A stretch of DNA of 64,000 nucleotides from Halomonas campaniensis (GTDB taxonomy: Bacteria > Pseudomonadota > Gammaproteobacteria > Pseudomonadales > Halomonadaceae): NCBI RefSeq assembly GCF_014193375.1, contig NZ_JACHZF010000019.1, positions 16,221 to 80,220 of the forward strand, in the 5' to 3' direction. Shown here piece by piece: positions 39,264-47,187 of this stretch. How positions within the stretch are numbered: position 1 is the stretch's first letter; each line of letters starts with the position of its first letter. The translations under genes were made by a program, and so were the position numbers. Under the pieces are notes generated by a model that was not told the DNA's origin, did no database searches, and saw nothing but the letters and a program-made list of their open reading frames with translations.

Positions 39264-39302
39264 GTCAGCGCGATGGGGCGGGACGGTGCCCCGTCCGGTC
39301 GG

Positions 39303-40781
39303 TCAGGCCTGGTCGAAGGTGTCGAAGTCGGCGGTGATGGCGTCCGTCGGCTCCTCGGTGGCCAGGCTCGCCACCACGATGGCGATGTAGGCGAAGATCA
39401 CCCCCGGCACGATCTCGTAGAGATCGAACAGCCCGCCGGAGAGCTCGGCCCATACCACCACGGTGATGCCGCCCACCACGATGCCGGCCAGGGCGCCCCA
39501 CTTGTTCATGCGGCGCCAGTAGAGCGACATGATCAGCGCCGGGCCGAAGGCGGCACCGAAGCCGGCCCAGGCGTAGGCGACGAGGTCGAGCACCGTGGCG
39601 TCGGGGTTGAGCGCCAGCAGGTAGGCCAGGACGGCGATGCCGATCACCGCGAAGCGGCCCACCCATACCAGCTCGGTCTGGCTGGCGTCCTTGCGGAAGA
39701 TCGCCTTGTAGAAGTCGTCGGTCAGCGCCGAGGAGGAGACCAGCAGCTGGGAGTCGGCGGTGGACATGATGGCGGCCAGGATGGCGGCCAGCAGGATGCC
39801 GGCGATCACCGGGTGGAAGATCAGGTTGACCATCACCATGAACACGGTCTCGCCGTCGGCCAGGTCGCGCTGCACGAAGCCCACGCCGAGCAGGCCCACG
39901 GCGACCGAGCTGATCAGGGCGATGGCGGTCCAGCTCACCGCGATGCGGCGGGCGGCGGGGATGTCGCGGTCGCTGCGGATGGCGGCGAAGCGCGCCAGGA
40001 TGTGCGGCTGCCCGAAGTAGCCCAGGCCCCAGGCCAGGGAGCTGACGATGCCGATGACCGACAGCGCCTCTCCGGTGGAGGCATCCCGGAACCAGGCGAG
40101 CATGTAGTCGCTCTCGGCGGCGAGCGCCGCGCCGGCGCCGCTCGCGCCGCCCAGGTCGCTGAAGGCGATGATCGGCACGATGGCCAGGGCCGCCGCCATC
40201 ATCAGGCCCTGGATCAGGTCGGTCCAGGAGACCGCGAGGAAGCCGCCGATGAAGGTATACATGATGATGGTCAGGGTGCCGATGGTGACGGCGATGCGGT
40301 AGTCGAAGCCGAACACGGTCTCGAACAGCCGTCCGCCGGCCACGAGGCCCGAGCTGGTGTAGAAGAGGAAGAACATCAGGATGAAGATCGCCGAGATCAC
40401 CCGCAGCAGATGCGACTTGTCCTGGAAGCGGTTGGCGAAGTACTCCGGCAGGGTCAGGGCGTCACTGACCTTGAAGCTGTAGAGGCGCAGGCGGCGCGCC
40501 ACGACCAGCCAGTTCAGCCAGGTGCCGACCAGCAGGCCCACGGCGATCCAGCTGGCCGAGATGCCGCTGACGTAGGCCGCGCCGGGCAGGCCGAGCAGCA
40601 GCCAGCCGGACATGTCGGAGGCGCCGGCGGAGATCGCCGAGGTCCAGGGGCCGAGCGAGCGGCCGCCGAGGATGTAGTCGGAGAGGTTGGTGGTGCGCTT
40701 GTAGGCGACGATGCCGATGCCGAGCATCAGTGCCAGGTACACCACGAAGGTGAAGCCGATGGCCATGTTGTTCTGAACCAT
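39303..40781 (-). CDS. putP: sodium/proline symporter PutP (putP2)
   Basis: The 492-residue symporter is a PutP paralogue with SDYILGGRSLGPWTSAISAGASDMSGWLLLGLPGAAYVSG, GGFLAVSWTDLIQG and AWAGFGAAFGPALIMSLYWRR. It lies downstream of putA2 by 43 bp on the same strand, the reverse of the putP1-putA1 order. Both PutP copies look intact. AAGGAA precedes the start; ACAATAAAC in the short leader resembles the putP1 leader. Confidence 0.95.
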   Translation of the reverse strand: MVQNNMAIGFTFVVYLALMLGIGIVAYKRTTNLSDYILGGRSLGPWTSAISAGASDMSGWLLLGLPGAAYVSGISASWIAVGLLVGTWLNWLVVARRLRLYSFKVSDALTLPEYFANRFQDKSHLLRVISAIFILMFFLFYTSSGLVAGGRLFETVFGFDYRIAVTIGTLTIIMYTFIGGFLAVSWTDLIQGLMMAAALAIVPIIAFSDLGGASGAGAALAAESDYMLAWFRDASTGEALSVIGIVSSLAWGLGYFGQPHILARFAAIRSDRDIPAARRIAVSWTAIALISSVAVGLLGVGFVQRDLADGETVFMVMVNLIFHPVIAGILLAAILAAIMSTADSQLLVSSSALTDDFYKAIFRKDASQTELVWVGRFAVIGIAVLAYLLALNPDATVLDLVAYAWAGFGAAFGPALIMSLYWRRMNKWGALAGIVVGGITVVVWAELSGGLFDLYEIVPGVIFAYIAIVVASLATEEPTDAITADFDTFDQA

Positions 40782-40824
40782 GAGGGGGTTCCTTCAGTTT
40801 ATTGTCGTTACAGACGAGCGGGGC

Positions 40825-43800
40825 TCACTCGTCTCCCAGCGCAAGCAGTGACGCGTTGCCGCCCAGTGCGGCGGTATTGACGGTCACCGTCTTTTCCGTG
40901 GCGAAGCGCAGCAGGTAGTGCGGTCCGCCGGCCTTGGGTCCGGTTCCGGAGAGGCCCTGGCCGCCGAAGGGCTGTACGCCCACGACGGCGCCGATGATAT
41001 TGCGGTTGACGTACACGTTGCCAACGCGAATCTTCTGCGCTATTTCATCGGCGAAGGATTCGTTGCGGCTATGCACGCCAAAGGTCAGGCCATAGCCCCG
41101 GCCGTTGATCGACTCGATCACCCGGTCGATCTCGCTGGCCCGGTAGCGCACGATGTGCAGGATCGGGCCGAACTGCTCCCGTTCCAGCGCCTCGATGCCG
41201 TCGATCTCGAAGGCCACCGGGGCGATGAAGGTGCCGTCGCCGGTCAGGGCCGGGTCCAGGCGGGTCTCGGCCACCAGGCGACCCTCGGCCTTGAGCTTCT
41301 CGATGTGCGCGGAGAGCCCGCGGCGGGCGTCCTCGTCGATCACCGGGCCGACGTCGGTGCCCAGGTCGCGGGGGTCGGCCACGCGCAGCTCGTTCATGGC
41401 GCCGTCGAGGATCTCGATGACCCGGTCGGCCACGTCCTCCTGGAGGTAGAGCACCCGCAGCGCCGAGCAGCGCTGGCCGGCACTCTGGAAGGCGGACTGG
41501 ATGACATCGGCGACCACCTGCTCCGGCAGGGCGGTGGAGTCGACGATCATGGCGTTCATGCCGCCGGTCTCGGCGATCAGCGTCGGCAGGGCGGCTCCCT
41601 CGCGGGCGGCCAGGGCGCGGTTGATGATCTGCGCCGTGTCGGTGCCGCCGGTGAAGACCACGCCGGTGATGCGCGGATCGCTGGTCAGCACGCTGCCCAC
41701 GGTGGGCCCATCGCCGGGCAGCAGCTGGACCACGTCCCTGGGCATGCCGGCCTCATGGAGCAGCTCGATCACCCGGTGGGCCACGATGGAGGTCTGCTCG
41801 GCGGGCTTGGCCAGCACGGTGTTGCCGGCGACGGCGGCGGCCACCACCTGGCCGCAGAAGATCGCCACCGGGAAGTTCCAGGGGCTGATCGCCGCAAAGA
41901 CGCCCTTGCCGGCGAGCATCAGCTGGTTGGATTCGCCGGTGGGGCCGGGCAGGGGCATCGGTTTGCCGAACAGCTCCTCGGCCTTCATGGCGTAGTAGCG
42001 ACAGAAGTCCACCGCCTCCTTGATCTCGTCGACGCCGTCGGTGAGCAGCTTGCCGCCCTCCCGGGAGCAGAGCGTCATCAGCTCCGCCATGTGGGTTTCC
42101 ATCAGGTCGCCCAGGCGGCGGACGATGGCGGCGCGTTCGGCCACCGGCGTGCCCTCCCAGCGCGGGAAGGCGGCCCAGGCGGCATCCACTGCGCGGGCGG
42201 CCTGCTCGGCGCTGGTCCACTGCACCGTGCCCACCTTCCGGCGGCGGTCATAGGGGCTGGCGACCTCATGCTGGCTGGTCGGGTCGTCGGCCACCTCGAA
42301 GGCCAGCAGCGGACCCACCCGGTGCTCCTTCTCCATGGTGGCGGCCATCGCCTCCATCAGCGGCTGGTACTGGCTGCGCACGTTGAGGTTCACGCCGCGG
42401 GAGTTCGGTCGGCCGGGGCCGAAGATGTCGCGGGGCAGCGGGATGCGCGGGTTGGCGTAGGTCCGATACTCCCTGAGCGTCTCGGCCGGGTGCACGCAGA
42501 GCGACTCCACCGGCACGTCGGGGTCCACCAGCTGGTGCACAAACGACGAGTTGGCGCCGTTCTCGAGCAGCCGGCGGACCAGGTAGGGAAGCAGGTCCTT
42601 GTGGGCGCCCACGGGCGCGTAGATGCGGCAGTAGGTGCCCTGCGGGGCCCGGGTCAGGGCCGCATCGTAGAGCGCCTCGCCCATGCCGTGCAGGCGCTGG
42701 AACTCGAACGGGCGGGAGGCGTCGTTGGCCAGCTCCAGGATGGTGCTGATGGTATGGGCGTTGTGGGTGGCGAACTGCGGGAAGATGCGACCGCGGGTGG
42801 CATCCGAGAGCAGGAAGCGCGCGCACACCAGGTAGGCCACGTCGGTGCTGGCCTTGCGGGTGTAGACCGGATAGCCGTCGACGCCGAGCTGCTGGGACTC
42901 CTTGATCTCGCTGTCCCAGTAGGCGCCCTTGACCAGGCGCAGCGGGATCTCGTCGCCTTGCGCCTCGGCCAGCCGGTTGAGGTAGTGGAGCACCGGCAGG
43001 GCGCGCTTGGAGTAGGCCTGCACCACCAGCCCGAAGTGGCCCCAGCCCTTGCCGATGTCGCTCTCGTAGACCGCACGGAACACCTCCAGGGAGATCTCCA
43101 GGCGGTCGACCTCCTCGGCATCGATGGTCAGGGCCACGTCGCGCTCGCGGGCCATGGCGCCGAGCTTCTTCACGCTGTCGACCAGCTCGTGCAGCACCTG
43201 CTCGCGCCGCCCGAACTCGTAGCGCGGGTGCAGGGCCGAGAGCTTGATGGAGACCGAGGGCGCCGGCGTCTTCGCGGAGAGCGCCTTGCTGGTCCTGCCC
43301 ACCCGCTCGATGGCCCGGGCATAGTCGTCGAAGTACTTGGCCGCGTCCTTGCGGGTGCGCGCCGCCTCGCCGAGCATGTCGTAGGAGTAGGTGTAGCCCT
43401 TGTCGAACAGCGGCCGGGAGCGCTTGAGGGCCTCGTCGATATCACGGCCCAGCACGAACTGCTTGCCCATCACCTTCATGGCTTCGCGCATGGCGCGCCG
43501 GATCACCGGCTCCCCCAGGCGGTTGACCAGCCTGTTGATGAAGCTGGCCGGCCGGCCATCCTTCGGGTGGTCCAGGTTGATCACCCGGCCGGTCATCAGC
43601 AGGCCCCAGGTGGAGGCGTTGACGAACCAGGACTCGCTCTGGCCGAGGTGGGACTTCCAGTCGGCGGGGCCGAGCTTGTCCTCGATCAGCGCATCGGCGG
43701 TGGCCGTGTCGGGAATGCGCAGCATGGCCTCGGCGAGGCACATCAGCATCAGTCCCTCGTGGGTGTCGAGGCTGTACTGCTGCAGCAGCTCGTCGATGGA

Positions 43801-44016
43801 GTCCACGGCGGTATCCATCTCGCGCACCTCGCGGACCAGCTCGGCGGTCTTGCCGGCGATGCGCTGGAAGTCGCGTGAGTCGGCGCTCAGCACCTTGATC
43901 AGTTCGGCGACGAAGTCCTCCTCGTCGACCACGTAGTGGTCGCTGATGCGGGCGAAGAGGGTGTCGAGGTCCTGCTGCCAGGTGGCGGCATCCAGCATGT
44001 TGTTGGCATCGAGCAT
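40825..44016 (-). CDS. putA: bifunctional proline dehydrogenase/L-glutamate gamma-semialdehyde dehydrogenase PutA (short form, putA2)
   Basis: The 1063-residue enzyme has proline dehydrogenase motifs (LVKGAYWDSEIK, FATHNAHT, RLHGMGEALY, RRLLENGANSSF) and a glutamate-semialdehyde dehydrogenase with Cys850 in SAGQRCSALR. It ends shortly after the conserved NTAALGGNASLL motif and lacks both the extra C-terminal ALDH-like domain of putA1 and an RHH domain, so it is type A. The C-terminal motif GGNASLLA matches putA1. AGGGAA precedes the start at 44016. It is likely controlled by the AraC-family regulator upstream. Confidence 0.95.
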   Translation of the reverse strand: MLDANNMLDAATWQQDLDTLFARISDHYVVDEEDFVAELIKVLSADSRDFQRIAGKTAELVREVREMDTAVDSIDELLQQYSLDTHEGLMLMCLAEAMLRIPDTATADALIEDKLGPADWKSHLGQSESWFVNASTWGLLMTGRVINLDHPKDGRPASFINRLVNRLGEPVIRRAMREAMKVMGKQFVLGRDIDEALKRSRPLFDKGYTYSYDMLGEAARTRKDAAKYFDDYARAIERVGRTSKALSAKTPAPSVSIKLSALHPRYEFGRREQVLHELVDSVKKLGAMARERDVALTIDAEEVDRLEISLEVFRAVYESDIGKGWGHFGLVVQAYSKRALPVLHYLNRLAEAQGDEIPLRLVKGAYWDSEIKESQQLGVDGYPVYTRKASTDVAYLVCARFLLSDATRGRIFPQFATHNAHTISTILELANDASRPFEFQRLHGMGEALYDAALTRAPQGTYCRIYAPVGAHKDLLPYLVRRLLENGANSSFVHQLVDPDVPVESLCVHPAETLREYRTYANPRIPLPRDIFGPGRPNSRGVNLNVRSQYQPLMEAMAATMEKEHRVGPLLAFEVADDPTSQHEVASPYDRRRKVGTVQWTSAEQAARAVDAAWAAFPRWEGTPVAERAAIVRRLGDLMETHMAELMTLCSREGGKLLTDGVDEIKEAVDFCRYYAMKAEELFGKPMPLPGPTGESNQLMLAGKGVFAAISPWNFPVAIFCGQVVAAAVAGNTVLAKPAEQTSIVAHRVIELLHEAGMPRDVVQLLPGDGPTVGSVLTSDPRITGVVFTGGTDTAQIINRALAAREGAALPTLIAETGGMNAMIVDSTALPEQVVADVIQSAFQSAGQRCSALRVLYLQEDVADRVIEILDGAMNELRVADPRDLGTDVGPVIDEDARRGLSAHIEKLKAEGRLVAETRLDPALTGDGTFIAPVAFEIDGIEALEREQFGPILHIVRYRASEIDRVIESINGRGYGLTFGVHSRNESFADEIAQKIRVGNVYVNRNIIGAVVGVQPFGGQGLSGTGPKAGGPHYLLRFATEKTVTVNTAALGGNASLLALGDE

Positions 44017-44102
44017 GAAGGGTTCCCTGGTCGTATCGTCAGGTGGCCGCCCGCCGCGGACGCGGCAGGCAAGTGGCGCCCACAGGCGCGGCCATGGACA
44101 AG

Positions 44103-44165
44103 ACTCTAGGAGCCGAAGGGTGGGGGTGCTTGTCGATTCCGCGGGAATAGTTGTCGATTCCGCGG
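44103..44165 (-). promoter_or_regulatory. putA2 promoter with AraC-type tandem direct repeats
   Basis: TTGTCGATTCCGCGG occurs at 44130-44144 and 44151-44165, identical over 15 bases and exactly 21 bp apart (two helical turns). This is the classic half-site spacing of AraC-family activators. TAGAGT at 44103-44108 is a -10 candidate on the minus strand; the nearer repeat overlaps the poor -35 region. The AraC-family gene is just upstream, so it is the likely ligand. Confidence 0.6.
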
Positions 44166-44244
44166 AAAGGGGCGGCAGGTTGATCGCGGAGTTAGACTTT
44201 CGTCTAGAAAGATGTTGGAGGCAGTGCCTGCGACGGCCCTTGTC

Positions 44245-45042
44245 TCAGCGGCGAGCCCGGGTGACCTGGCCGGCGGGCGGGAAGGCCGCGCGCCGGATCT
44301 GGCTCGGCGGGTGGCCGAAGGCCTGGCGGCAGGCGTGTGACAGCGCACTCTGGTTGGCGAAGCCGGTCAGGGCGGCAACCTCGGAGAGCGGCAGGCGGCT
44401 CTCGCCGAGCAGCCGACGTGCCGCCTCGAGGCGCTTGCGGCGCACGTACTGCCAGGGCGTGAGGCCGGTCTGCTCGCGGAAGCGATGGCGGAAGTGGGCC
44501 TCGCTCAGGCAGGCCTCCCGGGCCAGGTCGCCGACGCTGAGGCGGCTCGGGAGATGGTCCTCGATGAAGCGGTCGAGCCTCTTCAGGTCCAGGCGGCGAT
44601 GTGCCGGATCGGGGGAGCCGGCCAGGCGGGCATGCAGGCAGCCGAGCAGGGTGGCGGCCAGCCGCTCGTACTGGCTGGCGCTGGCCGGCGTCGGGGAGGC
44701 GGCCAGCTCGTGGAGCAGGAAGTCCAGGTAGCGCTTGAGCGGGTCGTCCAGGGTGAAGAAGCGCGGGGCATCGAAGAGTCGCGCCAGTTCGTGGTGGAAG
44801 CCGGTCAGGGAGGGCGCCTGGGCGGGGAGGTCGAGGATCAGCTGGCGGTTCTCCCCGGTCCCCGCGTAGTAGTGGACATGGTTGGCGGGCACGATGCAGC
44901 CAGACAGGGCCGAGATCGAGCCGCCGAGCCCCTCGATCTCGAACTCGGCCTGCCCGCGCAGGCCGATCACGATCTGGTGGTAGTCGTGGGCGTGGTGCTG
45001 GGTGGCGGTATCGAGGGGGATCTGGCGGATGGCACTCGACAT
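44245..45042 (-). CDS. AraC family transcriptional regulator (candidate proline-catabolism activator)
   Basis: The 265-residue protein has an N-terminal cupin-like effector domain (HHAHDYHQIVIGLRGQAEFEIEG, SGCIVPANHVHYY) and a C-terminal double helix-turn-helix. It contains LSVGDLAREACLSEAHFRHRFREQTGLTPWQYVRRKRL and LPLSEVAALTGFANQSALSHACRQAFG. The gene lies directly upstream of putA2 on the same strand. In Pseudomonas the AraC-family activator PruR controls putA-putP, and this is the natural analogue by position, but orthology is not proven. Confidence 0.88.
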   Translation of the reverse strand: MSSAIRQIPLDTATQHHAHDYHQIVIGLRGQAEFEIEGLGGSISALSGCIVPANHVHYYAGTGENRQLILDLPAQAPSLTGFHHELARLFDAPRFFTLDDPLKRYLDFLLHELAASPTPASASQYERLAATLLGCLHARLAGSPDPAHRRLDLKRLDRFIEDHLPSRLSVGDLAREACLSEAHFRHRFREQTGLTPWQYVRRKRLEAARRLLGESRLPLSEVAALTGFANQSALSHACRQAFGHPPSQIRRAAFPPAGQVTRARR

Positions 45043-45100
45043 GGCGGGCCCCGTTCAGTCGGCATGAGCCGGATAGTCTAGCGCGGATGACGGCGCCCGT

Positions 45101-45475
45101 TCATTCCACGTTGCGTTGACGCTCTCTGAGACGGATATGGCGGGCGAGGTGGTCGCGAAGGGCCCGGAGCTCCTCCTGGCCTTCAGGATCGAGCAGTGGC
45201 TTGCCGCGGGCGACACGGCCATGATTGCCGTGTTCGTCCATCAGCCGCAGGGCACGGCGCCTGATGTCGTCCAGGGTGTCGTCGTGGCGGATCGGGTAGC
45301 CGACGATGGTGTTCCACTCGGTCTCGTCCACGCGGCTTTCCAGCGCCTGCTCGATGAGCTCGAGCAGCCGGCGCGGTTCGGTGCGGTAGCGGGGCGTGCC
45401 GGATAACAGCAGGATGGCCACCATGCCACCGAAGATCAGCAGGCAGACGGCGAAGACGAGCAGGAAGAGGGCCAT
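45101..45475 (-). CDS. small membrane-anchored hypothetical protein
   Basis: The 124-residue protein has one N-terminal hydrophobic helix (LFLLVFAVCLLIFGGMVAILLL) and a soluble charged C-terminal part rich in R/E/D. I do not recognise the family. A TTG at 45493, in frame, could be the start (adding six residues); ATG 45475 is given as the conservative choice. It is probably anchored in the inner membrane with the C-terminal part in the cytoplasm or periplasm. Confidence 0.65.
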   Translation of the reverse strand: MALFLLVFAVCLLIFGGMVAILLLSGTPRYRTEPRRLLELIEQALESRVDETEWNTIVGYPIRHDDTLDDIRRRALRLMDEHGNHGRVARGKPLLDPEGQEELRALRDHLARHIRLRERQRNVE

Positions 45476-45553
45476 GGGCAACCGGAAGCTCAAACCGGTT
45501 CAGAGCCATTGTCTGAACCCACGTTTCAAGTGAATGGAATGACGGGAGAAACG

Positions 45554-45627
45554 TGGAGCGGGTGAAGGGAATCGAACCCTCGTCTTAAGCTTGGGAAGCT
45601 TCTGCTCTACCATTGAGCTACACCCGC
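45554..45627 (-). tRNA. tRNA-Gly (CCC)
   Basis: Read on the minus strand, the sequence folds as a cloverleaf with acceptor GCGGGTG/CACCCGC, a D-arm (GCTC...GAGC), anticodon loop TTCCCAA (anticodon CCC) and T-arm GAGGGTTCGATTCCCTT, and encodes CCA. It closely resembles E. coli glyU. It reads the GGG glycine codon. Confidence 0.95.
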
Positions 45628-45639
45628 TGGGCGGAATCG

Positions 45640-45668
45640 ATAGTAAAACCAATCGCTTAGCCATGCAA
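45640..45668 (-). promoter_or_regulatory. promoter of tRNA-Gly
   Basis: On the minus strand TTGCAT (45663-45668) and TACTAT (45640-45645) are separated by 17 bp, giving a good sigma-70 promoter starting just upstream of the tRNA. Confidence 0.6.
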
Positions 45669-45879
45669 GCCGCGGCTGGACCTTTTTCGTGTTTTCAGTG
45701 CAACTTGCTGTTTTTGCAGTGTGTTGTGGGTGGTGCTCGGCGGCCGGCGGCGACGCCGACAAGAAATTTGTCGCCGGTCCCGAACTTTTCCTCGCAGCAC
45801 TGTCTGAAGTAGCACAGGCAACAGCGCGATAGCAGTCGCTAACACTGTTGTTCTGGCTTGCAGTTTCGATCGATGCTTG

Positions 45880-45910
45880 GCCGCTTCGCTTCCCGAGGCG
45901 GCTTTCTTTT
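45880..45910 (+). terminator. intrinsic terminator with no annotated gene
   Basis: A 9-bp stem (GCCGCTTCG/CGAGGCGGC, one wobble) and a five-base loop are followed by TTTCTTTT on the plus strand. The nearest genes (tRNA-Gly and CBS protein) are on the minus strand, so it does not end either. Confidence 0.65.
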
Positions 45911-45940
45911 GTGCGCCCGTTGGGCCCATGGGACAGACGC

Positions 45941-45975
45941 CGAGGGCCCCTCCGGCCAAGCCGGAGGGGCCCTCG
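45941..45975 (-). terminator. hairpin after CBS-domain gene
   Basis: Arms CGAGGGCCCCTCCGG and CCGGAGGGGCCCTCG around CCAAG make a 15-bp perfect stem 20 bp after the CBS gene stop. No T-run follows. Confidence 0.55.
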
Positions 45976-45994
45976 TGATCGGTAGGGGTGCGGG

Positions 45995-46402
45995 TCAGGT
46001 GCGGCGCATGCGCAAGACGGCACTCAGCACGTCACGGCGGGTCACGATGCCCACCAGGCGTTCCTGCTCGACCACCGGATAGACCTTCGGTTTGCTGCCC
46101 AGCATCTCCTGGGCCAGGTCGGTGATGCTCTTGGTGGGCGGGACCGAGAGCACCTCGTTGCGCATCAGCTCCCGCACCAGGGGCGGCTCCTCGTTGAGGT
46201 AGGAGCTCTCCAGGACCTTGCCCAGCACGTCCTGCTCGGAGATGAAGCCGATCAGGTGGTCGCGTTCGTCGACCACCGGAACCCCCGGGAGGCGGTGCAG
46301 GGCCAGGCCTTCGGCCAGCGTGGACACCGAGGTCTTGCCGGTGACCCGGTAGCAGTCACGGGACATGATCTCGCGAACGGTGGTGGGGGCCTTGTTGGGC
46401 AT
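45995..46402 (-). CDS. CBS domain-containing protein
   Basis: The 135-residue protein consists of two CBS repeats, residues 5-65 (TVREIMSRDCYRVTGKTSVSTLAEGLALHRLPGVPVVDERDHLIGFISEQDV) and 75-130 (LVRELMRNEVLSVPPTKSITDLAQEML..., YPVVEQERLVGIVTRRDVLSAV). CBS pairs usually bind adenosine ligands. No partner domain is attached, so the regulated protein is unknown. Confidence 0.92.
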   Translation of the reverse strand: MPNKAPTTVREIMSRDCYRVTGKTSVSTLAEGLALHRLPGVPVVDERDHLIGFISEQDVLGKVLESSYLNEEPPLVRELMRNEVLSVPPTKSITDLAQEMLGSKPKVYPVVEQERLVGIVTRRDVLSAVLRMRRT

Positions 46403-46602
46403 GGCGTGTCTCCTTGTGCCGGTTCGAGTTCAGCATAGACGACTCCTGTCACGCAGCCGTCTCTCCGAGGTCGTGTTCTTCCAACGTTTCGCGGCCGCTG
46501 CCGCCTTGCCGGTCCGTTCGGAACCCGGAGTCGGATGGGAGCTCCAATGTGGCATCCTGCCATCATGTCATCGAGCCATCATTTCATCGAGAGAGGTCAG
46601 CC

Positions 46603-47109
46603 ATGGATGCCCGAGAGTACCTGGCCAGGAAGGGGTTGAGCGGGGAGCGCGACAGCGAGCGCCCCACCACCCTGGAGGAGAAGGCCTGGTCGCGCGCCCG
46701 GGAAGCGGGGGACCATCGGCCCCGCGCCGGCACCCCCCACGACTGGGAGGACTGGGAGCGCCACCACGACGAACTGGCCGAGGGCGCCGAGGAGCTCCAG
46801 CAGAAGATCGACCATGAGGCGCACCGGCGGTTTCTGGAGCACCAGGCCAGCGAGGCGCGCCGCGGAGATGAGGCGGTGCAGGCGTTCACCCCCGGCGAGG
46901 GCGCGGACGAGGCTCGTCCTGGTGTGGAACGGGCGCCAGCGGAGCCGGTGGGCGCCATGGTGGCGCTGGCGGTCCTGATGCCGCCCCTGGCGGTGGGCCT
47001 GTCGCACGGGGGCGCCTCGCGGATCGGGCTCAGCCTGCTGCTGACGCTGCTCGGCTGGCTGCCCGGCGTGCTCCACGCCCTGCGCTGGGTGCGCCGCCCG
47101 CTGCGCTGA
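46603..47109 (+). CDS. Pmp3/YqaE-like membrane protein with long N-terminal extension
   Basis: The 168-residue protein has a charged, probably soluble N-terminal part of about 115 residues (REYLARKGLSGERDSERPTTLEEKAWSRAREAG, HDELAEGAEELQQKI). A C-terminal Pmp3/UPF0057 segment with two helices follows: VLMPPLAVGLSHGG... and LLLTLLGWLPGVLHALRWV, matching the PP-x-A-V and LT-LLG-x-x-PG-x-x-HA pattern. Pmp3 proteins are usually about 50 residues and linked to membrane potential and salt stress, so the extension is unusual. The start follows AGAGGT. Confidence 0.8.
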   Translation: MDAREYLARKGLSGERDSERPTTLEEKAWSRAREAGDHRPRAGTPHDWEDWERHHDELAEGAEELQQKIDHEAHRRFLEHQASEARRGDEAVQAFTPGEGADEARPGVERAPAEPVGAMVALAVLMPPLAVGLSHGGASRIGLSLLLTLLGWLPGVLHALRWVRRPLR

Positions 47110-47126
47110 TCGCTTGCGCGCGTCTC

Positions 47127-47154
47127 TTGGCACGCGACGCCCGACGCGTATAAT
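47127..47154 (+). promoter_or_regulatory. sigma-70 promoter of the EamA-type transporter gene
   Basis: TTGGCA (47127-47132) and a perfect TATAAT (47149-47154) are separated by 16 bp, 34 bp before the start codon. Confidence 0.7.
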
Positions 47155-47187
47155 CACGGTAAACCAAGCCATGTTCTGGAGTTTACC

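Larger units (their letters stand above)
45628..45994. other. gene-free region with a plus-strand terminator
   Basis: No open reading frame is convincing in these 367 bases. They hold the tRNA promoter, the plus-strand terminator at 45880-45910 and the CBS-gene hairpin at 45941-45975. A small inverted repeat (CGACAA...TTGTCG) lies around 45755-45772. A small RNA on the plus strand is possible. Confidence 0.4.

Noticed and set aside
39216..40880. 554-residue plus-strand frame opposite putP2
   Set aside because: Antisense to a clear PutP; glutamine- and glycine-rich, with no motif.
40918..43878. 986-residue plus-strand frame opposite putA2
   Set aside because: Same artefact; repetitive H/G/L/A composition and no domain.
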